7,670 nucleotides of DNA from Burkholderiaceae bacterium (lineage in GTDB: Bacteria > Pseudomonadota > Gammaproteobacteria > Burkholderiales > Burkholderiaceae_E). Below the pieces are notes generated by a model. The model made no database searches. It worked only from the letters and a program-made list of their open reading frames with translations, and was not told the origin of the DNA. The stretch covers positions 1-7,670 of the forward strand of contig JAHYJF010000169.1 in the NCBI GenBank assembly GCA_019428955.1. Direction: 5' to 3'. Positions 1 through 7,670 of the stretch are shown here, one piece after another. A program made the translations under genes and the position numbers. The stretch's first letter is position 1; every line of letters begins with the position of its first letter.

Positions 1-513
1 GTCGCTGCCGCTGCTGCTCCGCCGGCGGCGGCGATGATTGCCGACCTGGCGCGTGCCGCCGGCTCGTTCGGGATGACCGGAGGCCAGGCGATCGACCTGG
101 CGGGCGTGGGGGCGACGCTCGATCGCGAGGCGATCGAGGAAATGCATCGCCGCAAGACCGGGGCAATGCTGGCAGTTTCGATCCGGCTCGGCTGGCTTGC
201 CGGCAACAGCGTCCATGTCTCGCCGCAGGATGACCAGGCGGCGCTTGAGCGTTTTGGCGCCGCGATCGGACTGGCTTTCCAGGTGGTCGATGACATTCTC
301 GACGTCGAAGGTGACGCCGCCACCCTTGGCAAGACGGTCGGCAAGGACCGCGCCAACAGCAAGCCGACCTATGTCTCGGTGCTGGGAATAGAGGCGGCGC
401 GGCAGTTCGCGATGCGCCTGCACGGTGAGGCGCTCGAGGCACTGGAACCATTTGGCGCGGCGGCGCTGCGGCTGCGTCAGGTTGCCGAACTGATCGTGCT
501 GCGCCGGCACTGA
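1..513 (+). CDS. ispA: Farnesyl diphosphate synthase (polyprenyl synthetase family), 5'-truncated
   Basis: This enzyme condenses dimethylallyl or geranyl diphosphate with isopentenyl diphosphate to give farnesyl diphosphate, the precursor of quinone side chains and undecaprenyl phosphate. It is a soluble cytoplasmic protein. The reading frame is open from base 1, so the gene begins upstream. The 170 residues visible are the C-terminal part of a family whose members are usually near 300 residues. The second aspartate-rich motif DDILD, which binds Mg-diphosphate, lies at 289-303 within FQVVDDILD. Other family blocks are GMTGGQAIDL, MHRRKTG and LGKTVGKD. The first aspartate motif (DDxxxxD) lies outside the window. 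An internal ATG at 34 is only a methionine inside the gene and not a start, because conserved sequence is expected upstream of it. The stop is 10 nt before dxs, an arrangement common in proteobacteria. Geranylgeranyl or longer-chain specificity cannot be ruled out from this part, but linkage to dxs favours IspA. Confidence 0.93.
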   Translation, partial: VAAAAAPPAAAMIADLARAAGSFGMTGGQAIDLAGVGATLDREAIEEMHRRKTGAMLAVSIRLGWLAGNSVHVSPQDDQAALERFGAAIGLAFQVVDDILDVEGDAATLGKTVGKDRANSKPTYVSVLGIEAARQFAMRLHGEALEALEPFGAAALRLRQVAELIVLRRH

Positions 514-523
514 GGGACAAACG

Positions 524-2428
524 ATGAGCAGTTCCGAGGCGCTCCTGGAAACCATCGACTATCCGCACGATTTGCGCGCTCTCGAGCGCGCCCGATTGCC
601 GCAGCTCGCTGGCGAATTGCGCAGCTTCCTGGTCGAGTCCGTGGCGCGGACCGGCGGGCATCTCTCCTCCAATCTCGGCACCGTCGAGCTGGCGATCGCG
701 TTGCACTACGTCTTTGACACGCCCCGCGATCGGATCGTGTGGGACGTCGGGCATCAGAGCTACGCCCACAAGATCCTCACCGGCCGGCGCGAACAGATGG
801 CGACGCTGCGCAAGTACGGCGGCATCTCGGGCTTCCCCCGCCGCAGCGAGTCAGAGTATGACGCCTTCGGCACTGCGCACTCTTCGACCTCGATCGCCGC
901 CGCCCTGGGCATGGCCGTGGCCTCGCGCAACAAGGGCGAGAACCAGGGCCCGGGCCGGCGGCGCCATGTGGCGGTAATTGGCGACGGCGCGATGAGTGCG
1001 GGCATGGCTTTCGAGGCGCTCAACAACGCCGGTGTCACGACCGACATCGACCTGCTTGTGATCCTCAACGATAACGACATGTCGATCTCCCCGGCGGTCG
1101 GCGCGCTCAATCGCTACCTGGCGCGCCTGCTCTCGGGAAGTTTCTACTCCAAGGCCCGCGACATGGGCCGGGCGGTGCTTTCGGCGGTGCCGCCGATGTT
1201 CGAATTGGCCAAGCGGCTCGAGGAACATGCCAAGGGGATGATCGCTCCCGGTACGATGTTCGAGGAGTTCGGGCTGAATTACGTCGGGCCGATCGACGGT
1301 CACGATTTCGACGCCCTGGTCCCGACGCTGCTCAACATGCGCCATCTGCGCGGACCCCAGTTCCTGCACGTCGTGACGAAGAAGGGCCACGGCTACCAAC
1401 TGGCGGAGGCCGATCCGATCCTGTATCACGGGCCGGGGGGCTTCGACCATGAAAAGGGCATCGATACCGCCAAGCCGGCTGGCCCGCGGACCTTCACCAA
1501 GGTTTTTTCGGACTGGGTCTGCGATATGGCCGCGCGCGACGAACGCCTGGTGGCAGTCACTCCGGCGATGCGTGAGGGCTCGGGCCTGGTCGAATTCGAG
1601 AAGCAGTTTCCGAAGCGCTACTTCGACGTCGGCATCGCCGAGCAACATGCGGTTACCTTTGCCGCCGGCCTGGCGTGCGAGGGGATCAAACCGGTGGTGG
1701 CGATCTACAGCACCTTCCTGCAGCGCGGCTATGACCAGCTGATCCACGACGTCGCGCTGCAGAAGCTGTCGGTGATGTTCGCGATCGATCGGGCCGGATT
1801 GGTCGGTTCCGACGGTGCGACCCACGCCGGCTCTTATGACCTGAGTTTCCTGCGCTGCATCCCCAACATGGTGGTGCTCGCGCCCAGCGACGAGGACGAA
1901 TGCCGACAGATGCTCTACACGGCCTTCTGCCACGATGGCCCGGCGGCGGTGCGCTATCCCCGTGGCGCCGGAGCAGGCGTGGCTGAGACCGCCGAGATGC
2001 GCGCCATCCCATTGGGCCGGGCGCAGTTGCGCCGCGCGGGCCGGGGCGTGGCGATCCTGGTCTTTGGCACCTTGCTGGCGCCGGCGCTGGCCGCCGGCGA
2101 GGAGCTCGAAGCCACCGTAGTGAACATGCGTTTCGTAAAGCCGATCGATGCCGACATGGTTGCCGAAATCGCCCGGACCCACGAGGCGATCGTCACGGTC
2201 GAGGAAAATGTCGTCATGGGTGGCGCTGGCAGCGCGGTGCTCGAAGTGCTCTCTGCCCAAGGCACGCAGATCCCCACCCTGCAACTCGGATTGCCGGACC
2301 ACTTCATCGATCACGGCGACCAGAAGAAATTGCTCTCGCTCGCGGGGCTTGATGCGCAGGGGATCGAAGCTTCGATCCGCGCGCGCTTCCCGGATGCGGT
2401 TGCGACCCGGCAGGAAGTGGCCAAATGA
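524..2428 (+). CDS. dxs: 1-deoxy-D-xylulose-5-phosphate synthase
   Basis: DXS is a thiamine-diphosphate enzyme that joins pyruvate (with loss of CO2) to glyceraldehyde 3-phosphate, giving DXP. This is the first step of the MEP isoprenoid pathway and a branch point to thiamine and pyridoxal phosphate. At 634 residues it is close to the usual 620-640. Key features are H46 in GGHLSSNLG and H77 in VGHQSY, both active-site histidines of the family. The ThDP/Mg site is GDG at 153-155 followed by NDNDMSIS at 182-189. The catalytic glutamate is E373 in GIAEQHA. Substrate-phosphate residues are R401 (FLQRGYDQ), R423 and R480 (RYPRG). The three-domain transketolase-like layout is complete and undisturbed. 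The ATG at 524 is preceded by a GAGGGA-like ribosome site overlapping the ispA stop. folE2 follows after 10 nt. No frameshift or missing catalytic residue was seen. Confidence 0.98.
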   Translation: MSSSEALLETIDYPHDLRALERARLPQLAGELRSFLVESVARTGGHLSSNLGTVELAIALHYVFDTPRDRIVWDVGHQSYAHKILTGRREQMATLRKYGGISGFPRRSESEYDAFGTAHSSTSIAAALGMAVASRNKGENQGPGRRRHVAVIGDGAMSAGMAFEALNNAGVTTDIDLLVILNDNDMSISPAVGALNRYLARLLSGSFYSKARDMGRAVLSAVPPMFELAKRLEEHAKGMIAPGTMFEEFGLNYVGPIDGHDFDALVPTLLNMRHLRGPQFLHVVTKKGHGYQLAEADPILYHGPGGFDHEKGIDTAKPAGPRTFTKVFSDWVCDMAARDERLVAVTPAMREGSGLVEFEKQFPKRYFDVGIAEQHAVTFAAGLACEGIKPVVAIYSTFLQRGYDQLIHDVALQKLSVMFAIDRAGLVGSDGATHAGSYDLSFLRCIPNMVVLAPSDEDECRQMLYTAFCHDGPAAVRYPRGAGAGVAETAEMRAIPLGRAQLRRAGRGVAILVFGTLLAPALAAGEELEATVVNMRFVKPIDADMVAEIARTHEAIVTVEENVVMGGAGSAVLEVLSAQGTQIPTLQLGLPDHFIDHGDQKKLLSLAGLDAQGIEASIRARFPDAVATRQEVAK

Positions 2429-2435
2429 GAGAGAA
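2427..2435 (+). promoter_or_regulatory. Ribosome binding site of folE2
   Basis: A GAGAGAGAA purine run overlaps the dxs stop codon and ends 3 nt before ATG 2439. It supports this start over the longer open frame that reaches back into dxs, and suggests that translation of the two genes is coupled. Confidence 0.55.
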
Positions 2436-2438
2436 CGA

Positions 2439-3266
2439 ATGAACACCCGTGATCACAGCGCAGCGAGCGTGGAAATGTGGAATGCCGGAATTCCTGATGT
2501 GCAGCGCAGTCAAGACCGGCGTGAGCTGCGCATCGACCGGGTCGGCGTCAAGGACCTGCGCTATCCGTTGCGCTGGCGCCTTGCCGACGGCACCGAGCAG
2601 AACGGAGTGGCCAACTTCAGTCTTTACGTGGCCCTGGCGGCGACCGAGAAGGGCACCCACATGTCGCGCTTCATTGAACTGCTCGAGCATGTCCTGGCTC
2701 CGGGACGTCCCGCACTCGAGCTCGCCGGCCTGCCGCGGCTGCATGCCGACATGCTCGGCCGCCTGCACGCCGATAGCGGGCGAGTCGAAATCGGTTTCAC
2801 GCTCTTTCTGAAGAAATCCGCCCCGGTGTCAAAGGTCGAGAGCCTGCTCGATTACCAGGTTGCAGTGGCGATCGACGGTGCGGCGAACGATGCCACGCGG
2901 ACCCTGACCGTGGTCGTGCCGGTCAAGAGCCTGTGCCCCTGCAGCAAGAGCATCGCCGACTACGGCGCGCACAACCAGCGCTCGCACGTGACGATCACGG
3001 TGCGCACCGGTGAGCCGATCCTGGCCGAAGAGTTGATCCGGATCGCGGAATCCGAAGCCTCAAGCGAGATCTACGGTCTGCTCAAGCGCGCCGACGAGAA
3101 GTACATCACCGAGCGCGCCTACGACAATCCGAAGTTCGTCGAGGACCTGGTGCGCGACGTCGCGGCGCGCGTGCGCAGCGATCCTCGAGTGCTGGGCTTC
3201 AGCGTCGAGGCCGAGAACTTCGAGTCCATCCACAATCACTCGGCCTACGCGCGCATCGACGGCTGA
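2439..3266 (+). CDS. folE2: GTP cyclohydrolase I, type IB (FolE2)
   Basis: FolE2 converts GTP to 7,8-dihydroneopterin triphosphate, the first step of folate and other pterin synthesis. It is the COG1469 form, unrelated in sequence to classical FolE and, in characterised members, not dependent on zinc. The product is 275 residues. Visible family blocks are RIDRVGVKDLRYP (31-43), KGTHMSRF (71-78), the catalytic cysteine segment SLCPCSK with C166 and C168, H178 in YGAHNQRSHV, LLKRADEKY, and ENFESIHNHSAYA near the C terminus (259-271). C166 and H178 are 12 residues apart, the same spacing as the active-site Cys and His of Neisseria FolE2. The frame is open further upstream into dxs, but ATG 2439 is chosen because it follows a purine-rich GAGAGAGAA stretch, lies 10 nt after the dxs stop and gives the usual family length. 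There is no room for its own promoter in the gap, so expression probably depends on the dxs transcript. Confidence 0.96.
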   Translation: MNTRDHSAASVEMWNAGIPDVQRSQDRRELRIDRVGVKDLRYPLRWRLADGTEQNGVANFSLYVALAATEKGTHMSRFIELLEHVLAPGRPALELAGLPRLHADMLGRLHADSGRVEIGFTLFLKKSAPVSKVESLLDYQVAVAIDGAANDATRTLTVVVPVKSLCPCSKSIADYGAHNQRSHVTITVRTGEPILAEELIRIAESEASSEIYGLLKRADEKYITERAYDNPKFVEDLVRDVAARVRSDPRVLGFSVEAENFESIHNHSAYARIDG

Positions 3267-3292
3267 GCCGCGCCGCCGCGCTCGCTGCCGGG

Positions 3293-3778
3293 TCAGTCGC
3301 GGAAATTGCCAAAGGACAGCGGCAGGTCGGTGACCTTCTCCTTGACCAGCGCGATTGCCCCCTGCAGGTCGTCGCGCTTGGCGCCGGTGACGCGTACCGC
3401 GTCGCCCTGGATGCTCGACTGGACCTTTAGCTTGCTTTCCTTGATCAGCTTGACGATGCGCTTGGCAGCTTCACCCGAGAGACCGTGGCGAATGGTGACC
3501 ACCTGCTTCATCTTGTCGCCGCCCATTTTCTGCGGCTCGCCGTAGTCGAGAAAGCGCACGTCGACGCCGCGCTTGGCGAATTTCGAGAGCATCACGTCGC
3601 GCACCTGGCCGAGCTTGAAATCGTCGTCGGCAAAGACTGTCAGTTCGCGGTCCTTGTGCTCGATGCGCGCGTCCGAGCCCTTGAAATCGAAGCGGGTGCT
3701 GATTTCGCGATTGGCCTGGTCCAGCGCGTTGCGCACCTCGACCAGGTCGGCTTCGAGAGTGACGTCAAATGTTGGCAT
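3293..3778 (-). CDS. yajQ: YajQ family nucleotide-binding protein
   Basis: This is a 161-residue member of the YajQ (UPF0234) family, small cytoplasmic proteins that bind nucleotides. In Xanthomonas a member was reported to bind cyclic di-GMP and act on transcription, but the general role is unsettled. The N terminus MPTFDVTLEADLVEVRNALD, the block STRFDFKGS (27-35), the basic stretch AKRIVKLIKESKLKVQ (105-120), IQGDAVRVTGAKRDDLQ (123-139) and the terminal NFRD all match the family, whose E. coli member is 163 residues. The start at 3778 is firm because a perfect AGGAGG lies 7 nt upstream. It is last in the apparent argG-GNAT-yajQ run, 17 nt after the GNAT stop. It converges on folE2, with 26 nt between the two stop codons. 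Confidence 0.95.
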   Translation of the reverse strand: MPTFDVTLEADLVEVRNALDQANREISTRFDFKGSDARIEHKDRELTVFADDDFKLGQVRDVMLSKFAKRGVDVRFLDYGEPQKMGGDKMKQVVTIRHGLSGEAAKRIVKLIKESKLKVQSSIQGDAVRVTGAKRDDLQGAIALVKEKVTDLPLSFGNFRD

Positions 3779-3785
3779 GGTCTAG

Positions 3786-3791
3786 CCTCCT
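3786..3791 (-). promoter_or_regulatory. Ribosome binding site of yajQ
   Basis: A perfect AGGAGG on the minus strand (CCTCCT on the plus strand) sits 7 nt before the yajQ ATG. It is the strongest Shine-Dalgarno sequence in the window and fits inside the 17-nt gap after the GNAT gene. It may let yajQ be translated well even though it is distal in the operon. Confidence 0.85.
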
Positions 3792-3795
3792 GTGA

Positions 3796-4278
3796 TTAGT
3801 CGATCTTCTTCTCGAAAAACAGCGCCGCCCCATAGGCCGGATCCAGCCCGTAGGGGGCGAAGCCAGCCTTGCGGTAGGCCGCCACTGCCGGCCTGTTGCC
3901 ATCGAGCACCTCGAGCGTGATCTTGCAGCAGCCCTGCTCGCAGGCAAACTCTTCGAGCGCGAGGAGCAGAGCCGTGCCAATTCCGCGCCGCTGGTAGCTC
4001 GGGTCGACGGTGATGTCGTGGACGTTAACCAGCGGGCGTGCCTGAAAGGTCGAGACCCCCGAAAAAGAGTTCAGCAACCCGACCGGTTGGCCATCAAGGT
4101 ACGCCAGCCAGCCGCGGTACCCCGGGGTGGCTGCGAGCAGCGCGGGCAGCCGCTCCCGTGCCGCCCCGGCGAGCGCCTTGGAGCCACCTTCGGCACTGCG
4201 GGCGTACCGGTCGAGCAGTGCCAGCAGCGCGTCGCGATGTTCCGCCAGCGCGAGGTCGATTGCGACGACGCGCAACAT
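3796..4278 (-). CDS. GNAT family N-acetyltransferase, substrate unknown
   Basis: This 160-residue protein has the GNAT fold signature. It should transfer an acetyl group from acetyl-CoA to an amine, but its acceptor cannot be told from sequence. The first ~60 residues are variable. GQPVGLLNSFSG (63-74) is the beta strand before motif A. VNVHDITVDPSYQRRGIGTALL (84-105) is motif A, in which QRRGIG (96-101) forms the pyrophosphate-binding loop. LEVLDGNRPAVAAYRKAGF (122-140) is motif B with the usual AxxxYxKxGF ending. The start is placed at ATG 4278, 11 nt after the argG stop. The frame is open far upstream, but that part is a shadow of argG, and no other good start codon lies just upstream. There is no clear Shine-Dalgarno site, so translation may be coupled to argG. 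A link to arginine metabolism is only suggested by position. Confidence 0.85.
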   Translation of the reverse strand: MLRVVAIDLALAEHRDALLALLDRYARSAEGGSKALAGAARERLPALLAATPGYRGWLAYLDGQPVGLLNSFSGVSTFQARPLVNVHDITVDPSYQRRGIGTALLLALEEFACEQGCCKITLEVLDGNRPAVAAYRKAGFAPYGLDPAYGAALFFEKKID

Positions 4279-4289
4279 GGCTGCGGCGC

Positions 4290-5525
<1,236 letters not shown>

Positions 5526-5557
5526 GGAGGTTGTCCGGCTAGAGTAAATAACCGCTG

Positions 5558-5563
5558 ATTATA
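5558..5563 (-). promoter_or_regulatory. Possible -10 box of an argG promoter
   Basis: A perfect TATAAT on the minus strand lies in the 48-nt gap between the aminotransferase stop and argG. It is in the right place to start a transcript with a 5' leader of roughly 25 nt. The -35 region at a 17-nt spacing is CAGTAA, a poor match to TTGACA, and there is no TG extension. The promoter would therefore be weak, activator-dependent or a chance match. A short inverted repeat, ATAA-N7-TTAT at 5548-5562, overlaps it. Confidence 0.35.
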
Positions 5564-5573
5564 GACCGGCGCC

Positions 5574-6782
5574 TCAGCGCTTACTGGCCTGTGCGACGAA
5601 TGCCGCGATCTGTTGCAGGCCTCGTTCGATGTTGGCATTCGAGGTCGCGTAGCTGAAGCGGATGTGCTGGCCCTCGCCGGGCACTCGGCTGCCGAAATGG
5701 ATGTCGGCAAGTACCGCCACCCCGGCTTCATGGAGCAGTCGCTTGCGGAATTCCTCGGAATCGGCGCAACCGGTCATGCGGCAGGCCTCGGTGACGTTGG
5801 GCCAGGCGTAGAAGGCTCCGCCCGGGTTTTGGCACGAAATTCCGGGAATCTGGTTGAGCAGCCCGACGATCAGGTCGCGGCGCTCGAGGAAGCGATCGCG
5901 CATCTCCTGCGCGGCGTCTTGCAATCCGGTGAGTGCCGCTACCGCCGCCCACTGTGAAATGTGCGAGGCGCAGGAATCGGTATTGGTCACCCAGCGGGTA
6001 AACACCGGGGCCAGATCCCGGTTGGCGGTCAACCCGATGCGCCAGCCAGTCATCGCCCAGGTCTTGGAGCAACCGTCGGAGATTATGGTGCGCTCCTGCA
6101 TTCCGGGCAGCGCCGCGATCGAGGCGAACGATCCGTCGAACACCAGGCGCGAGTAGATCTCGTCGGCATAGACCCAGATCTGGGGGTGGCGGCGCAGGAT
6201 CGCGGCGATCGCCATGAGGTCGTCGTTGGTCAAAATGCCGCCGGTGGGATTCTGCGGCGAGTTCAGGATCAGCATCCTGGTGCGCGGCGTGATCCGGTCC
6301 TCGAGTTCGTTGGGGTCGAAGGCGAAGCCGCGCGATTCGCGCAGGTAGAGCGGCACCGGCACCGCGCCGTGGGCCACGATCTGCGACTCGTAGATTGGGA
6401 ACCCCGGCACCGGGTAGATCACCTCGTCCCCGGCGCCATAGTCGGTCGTTGAAAGGATCGCGTAGGCGATGAAGGGCTTGGCGCCGGCCCCGACCACGAC
6501 GTCGTCGGGTTGGATTGCGATGCCGCGCATCTCACCGAGGTAGCGAGCTGCCGCCTCGCGCAGTTCGGCAATGCCGGCACTCGGGGTATAGCCATGGCGC
6601 CCGCTCGCGATGGCCTCGATGCCGGCCTTCTGGACATGCTCGGGAGCCGGGAAATCGGGCTGGCCGATGCAGAACGAGACGATGTCGCGGCCGCTGGCCA
6701 CCAGGCGGTTGACTTCGGCCAGGACCACGAACGCGTTTTCGGTGCCGAGCGCAGTGGCACGGCGGGAGATTGGCAGGGTCAC
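5574..6782 (-). CDS. PLP-dependent class I/II aminotransferase
   Basis: This 402-residue protein is a fold-type I aminotransferase of the aspartate/aromatic group. It moves an amino group between an amino acid and a 2-oxo acid, using pyridoxal phosphate. Visible hallmarks are GQPDFPAP (40-47), GYTPSAGIAELREA (64-77), NSPQNPTGG with N178 (174-182), ADEIYSRLVFDG with D207 and Y210 (206-217), the PLP-binding lysine K240 in SDGCSKTWAMTGWRIG (235-250), and R375 in HIRFSYATS, which should bind the substrate carboxylate. All catalytic residues are present. The start is GTG at 6782. An in-frame stop 9 nt upstream leaves no longer option, and the ALGTENAFVVLAEVN segment that follows looks like the conserved family start. 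The Shine-Dalgarno signal is weak. It precedes argG by 48 nt. The substrate is not determined, and aspartate is possible but unproven. Confidence 0.93.
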   Translation of the reverse strand: MTLPISRRATALGTENAFVVLAEVNRLVASGRDIVSFCIGQPDFPAPEHVQKAGIEAIASGRHGYTPSAGIAELREAAARYLGEMRGIAIQPDDVVVGAGAKPFIAYAILSTTDYGAGDEVIYPVPGFPIYESQIVAHGAVPVPLYLRESRGFAFDPNELEDRITPRTRMLILNSPQNPTGGILTNDDLMAIAAILRRHPQIWVYADEIYSRLVFDGSFASIAALPGMQERTIISDGCSKTWAMTGWRIGLTANRDLAPVFTRWVTNTDSCASHISQWAAVAALTGLQDAAQEMRDRFLERRDLIVGLLNQIPGISCQNPGGAFYAWPNVTEACRMTGCADSEEFRKRLLHEAGVAVLADIHFGSRVPGEGQHIRFSYATSNANIERGLQQIAAFVAQASKR

Positions 6783-6959
6783 GGCAGTGCTCTAGGTGGT
6801 AAATATGAGCCTGAGTCTAGCAGTTTGGGCGCCCCTGGTTAGCGCTCGCGCGGAGCCCTTGCTGAAATCTCGACCAAGGCTCGGGCGCAAGCCGGCGGGC
6901 AGGGCGGAGCGAAATCGGTTACCGTTTTGCAAACAGCCAATTTCAGCCGGAGAAGCGCC
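6783..6959. other. Divergent intergenic region, likely holding promoters for both flanking genes
   Basis: These 177 nt separate the start of the aminotransferase (- strand) from the start of the aldo/keto reductase (+ strand), so both genes should have control signals here. I see no convincing -35/-10 pair in either direction. Three short structures stand out. One is an imperfect hairpin with arms 6853-6861 and 6875-6882 (8 base pairs, one bulged C, 13-nt loop). The other two are CGGTTACCG at 6916-6924 and the palindrome TTTGCAAA at 6926-6933, both close upstream of the reductase gene. Their roles are unknown. Confidence 0.5.
6949..6953 (+). promoter_or_regulatory. Ribosome binding site of the aldo/keto reductase gene
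   Basis: GGAGA ends 6 nt before ATG 6960 and fixes the start of the reductase gene. Confidence 0.7.
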
Positions 6960-7670
6960 ATGAAATACCGCAAACTGGGCCGCAGCAACCTGATGGTTTC
7001 CGAGCTTTGCCTCGGCACCATGATGTTTGGCGACCAGACCGACGAGAGCGAGTCGGCGCGCATCGTCGATCTCGCCCGCGAGCAGGGCGTCAACTTCATC
7101 GACACCGCCGATGTCTACACCAAGGGCGGGTCCGAGACCATCGTGGGGCGCTGCCTGCGCGCCGACCGGCACCGCTGGGTGTTGGCCAGCAAGCTCGGCA
7201 ACCGGATGTCGGAGTTGCCCAACGAGTCGCGCTATTCGCGCAAGTGGATCGTCAGCGCGGTAGAAGCCAGCCTGGTGCGGCTCGATACCGACTACCTCGA
7301 CATCTACTACCTGCATCGCGACTACGAGGGCGATTGCCTGGAGGAGAGCCTGCGGGCCATCGACGACCTGATTCGCGCCGGCAAGATCCGCTGCTTCGGA
7401 TTGTCGAACTTCCGCGGCTGGCGGATCGCCGAGGTGGTGCGCCTGTGCGAACGCATCGGCATGCCCGGACCGGCGGTCTGCCAGCCCTACTACAACTTGC
7501 TCAATCGCGCGCCGGAAGTCGAAATTCTGCCGGCTTGCCGCAACTACGCTCTGGGTGTAGCCGCCTACAGTCCGATCGCCCGCGGGGTGCTCACCGGCAA
7601 GTACCGGCCCGACGCGCCGCCCGCCGCAGGCACGCGCGCGGCGCGCGGAGACAAGCGGATGCACGAATCG
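6960..7670 (+). CDS. Aldo/keto reductase, 3'-truncated by the window end
   Basis: An ATG at 6960, with GGAGA 6 nt before it, opens a frame of 237 codons that is still open at the last base. The protein is an NAD(P)H-dependent aldo/keto reductase with a TIM-barrel fold. It begins MKYRKLGRSNLMVSELCLGT. The catalytic tetrad is all visible: D48 and Y53 in FIDTADVY, K78 in LASKLG, and H119 in YYLHRD. Further family blocks are GKIRCFGLSNF (141-151), the barrel strand with CQPYYNLLNR (174-183), and the cofactor-loop segment AYSPIARGVLTGKY (202-215). Typical members of this group have about 310-350 residues, so roughly 100 are missing, including the C-terminal part of the cofactor site. The substrate cannot be named. 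It is divergent from the aminotransferase, and no functional link is evident. Confidence 0.93.
   Translation, partial: MKYRKLGRSNLMVSELCLGTMMFGDQTDESESARIVDLAREQGVNFIDTADVYTKGGSETIVGRCLRADRHRWVLASKLGNRMSELPNESRYSRKWIVSAVEASLVRLDTDYLDIYYLHRDYEGDCLEESLRAIDDLIRAGKIRCFGLSNFRGWRIAEVVRLCERIGMPGPAVCQPYYNLLNRAPEVEILPACRNYALGVAAYSPIARGVLTGKYRPDAPPAAGTRAARGDKRMHES

Noticed and set aside
2148..2438. Apparent 97-residue N-terminal extension of FolE2 inside dxs
   Set aside because: The extension is the out-of-frame shadow of the dxs 3' end. ATG 2439 has a ribosome site and gives the family length.
851..2446. 531-codon open frame on the minus strand opposite dxs
   Set aside because: It is a shadow of GC-rich coding sequence. 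The translation has no recognisable domain, is rich in Arg/His/Ala, and lies wholly antisense to an intact, conserved dxs.
3255..3292. Possible bidirectional terminator between convergent folE2 and yajQ
   Set aside because: CGGCTGAGCCG at the folE2 stop is a palindrome with only one base in its centre. Other pairings are short and bulged, and there is no T-run on either strand, so an intrinsic terminator is not supported.
6792..7664. 290-codon minus-strand open frame opposite the aldo/keto reductase gene
   Set aside because: The plus-strand frame from 6960 carries the complete catalytic tetrad of the reductase, so the minus-strand frame is a shadow.

Overview
This window is an ordinary, densely packed chromosomal core region. 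It carries eight protein-coding genes, two of them cut by the window ends. It is GC-rich, roughly two-thirds by eye. The protein sequences and the gene order (ispA-dxs-folE2, and argG close to yajQ) look proteobacterial. Betaproteobacteria, perhaps of the Rhodocyclales kind, is the best guess, but a gammaproteobacterium cannot be excluded without a search. I see no RNA gene, insertion sequence, CRISPR array, prophage or plasmid feature.

Positions 1-3266 (+ strand) hold a tight three-gene run. It consists of the 3' part of ispA (farnesyl diphosphate synthase), dxs (1-deoxy-D-xylulose-5-phosphate synthase) and folE2 (type IB GTP cyclohydrolase). Each gap is 10 nt, so they are very likely co-transcribed from a promoter upstream of the window. 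dxs commits pyruvate and glyceraldehyde 3-phosphate to the MEP isoprenoid route, and its product DXP also feeds thiamine and pyridoxal phosphate synthesis. ispA uses the C5 units made later in that route. folE2 starts folate/pterin synthesis and has no direct metabolic link to the other two.

Positions 3293-6782 (- strand) hold, in transcription order, a class I/II PLP-dependent aminotransferase, argG (argininosuccinate synthase), a small GNAT acetyltransferase and yajQ. The gaps are 48, 11 and 17 nt. argG, the GNAT gene and yajQ look like one operon. A perfect TATAAT in the 48-nt gap suggests argG may also have its own promoter. folE2 and yajQ converge, with 26 nt between their stop codons and no recognisable intrinsic terminator.

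Positions 6783-6959 form the longest non-coding stretch (177 nt), between the divergent aminotransferase and an aldo/keto reductase gene. The reductase starts at 6960 and runs off the right end of the window. The stretch contains a few short inverted repeats but no convincing sigma-70 promoter by eye.

I found no undescribed system. The points most worth a second look are folE2 inside an isoprenoid operon, the unassigned GNAT gene between argG and yajQ, and the possible control sites upstream of argG and of the reductase. No gap exceeds 300 bases.
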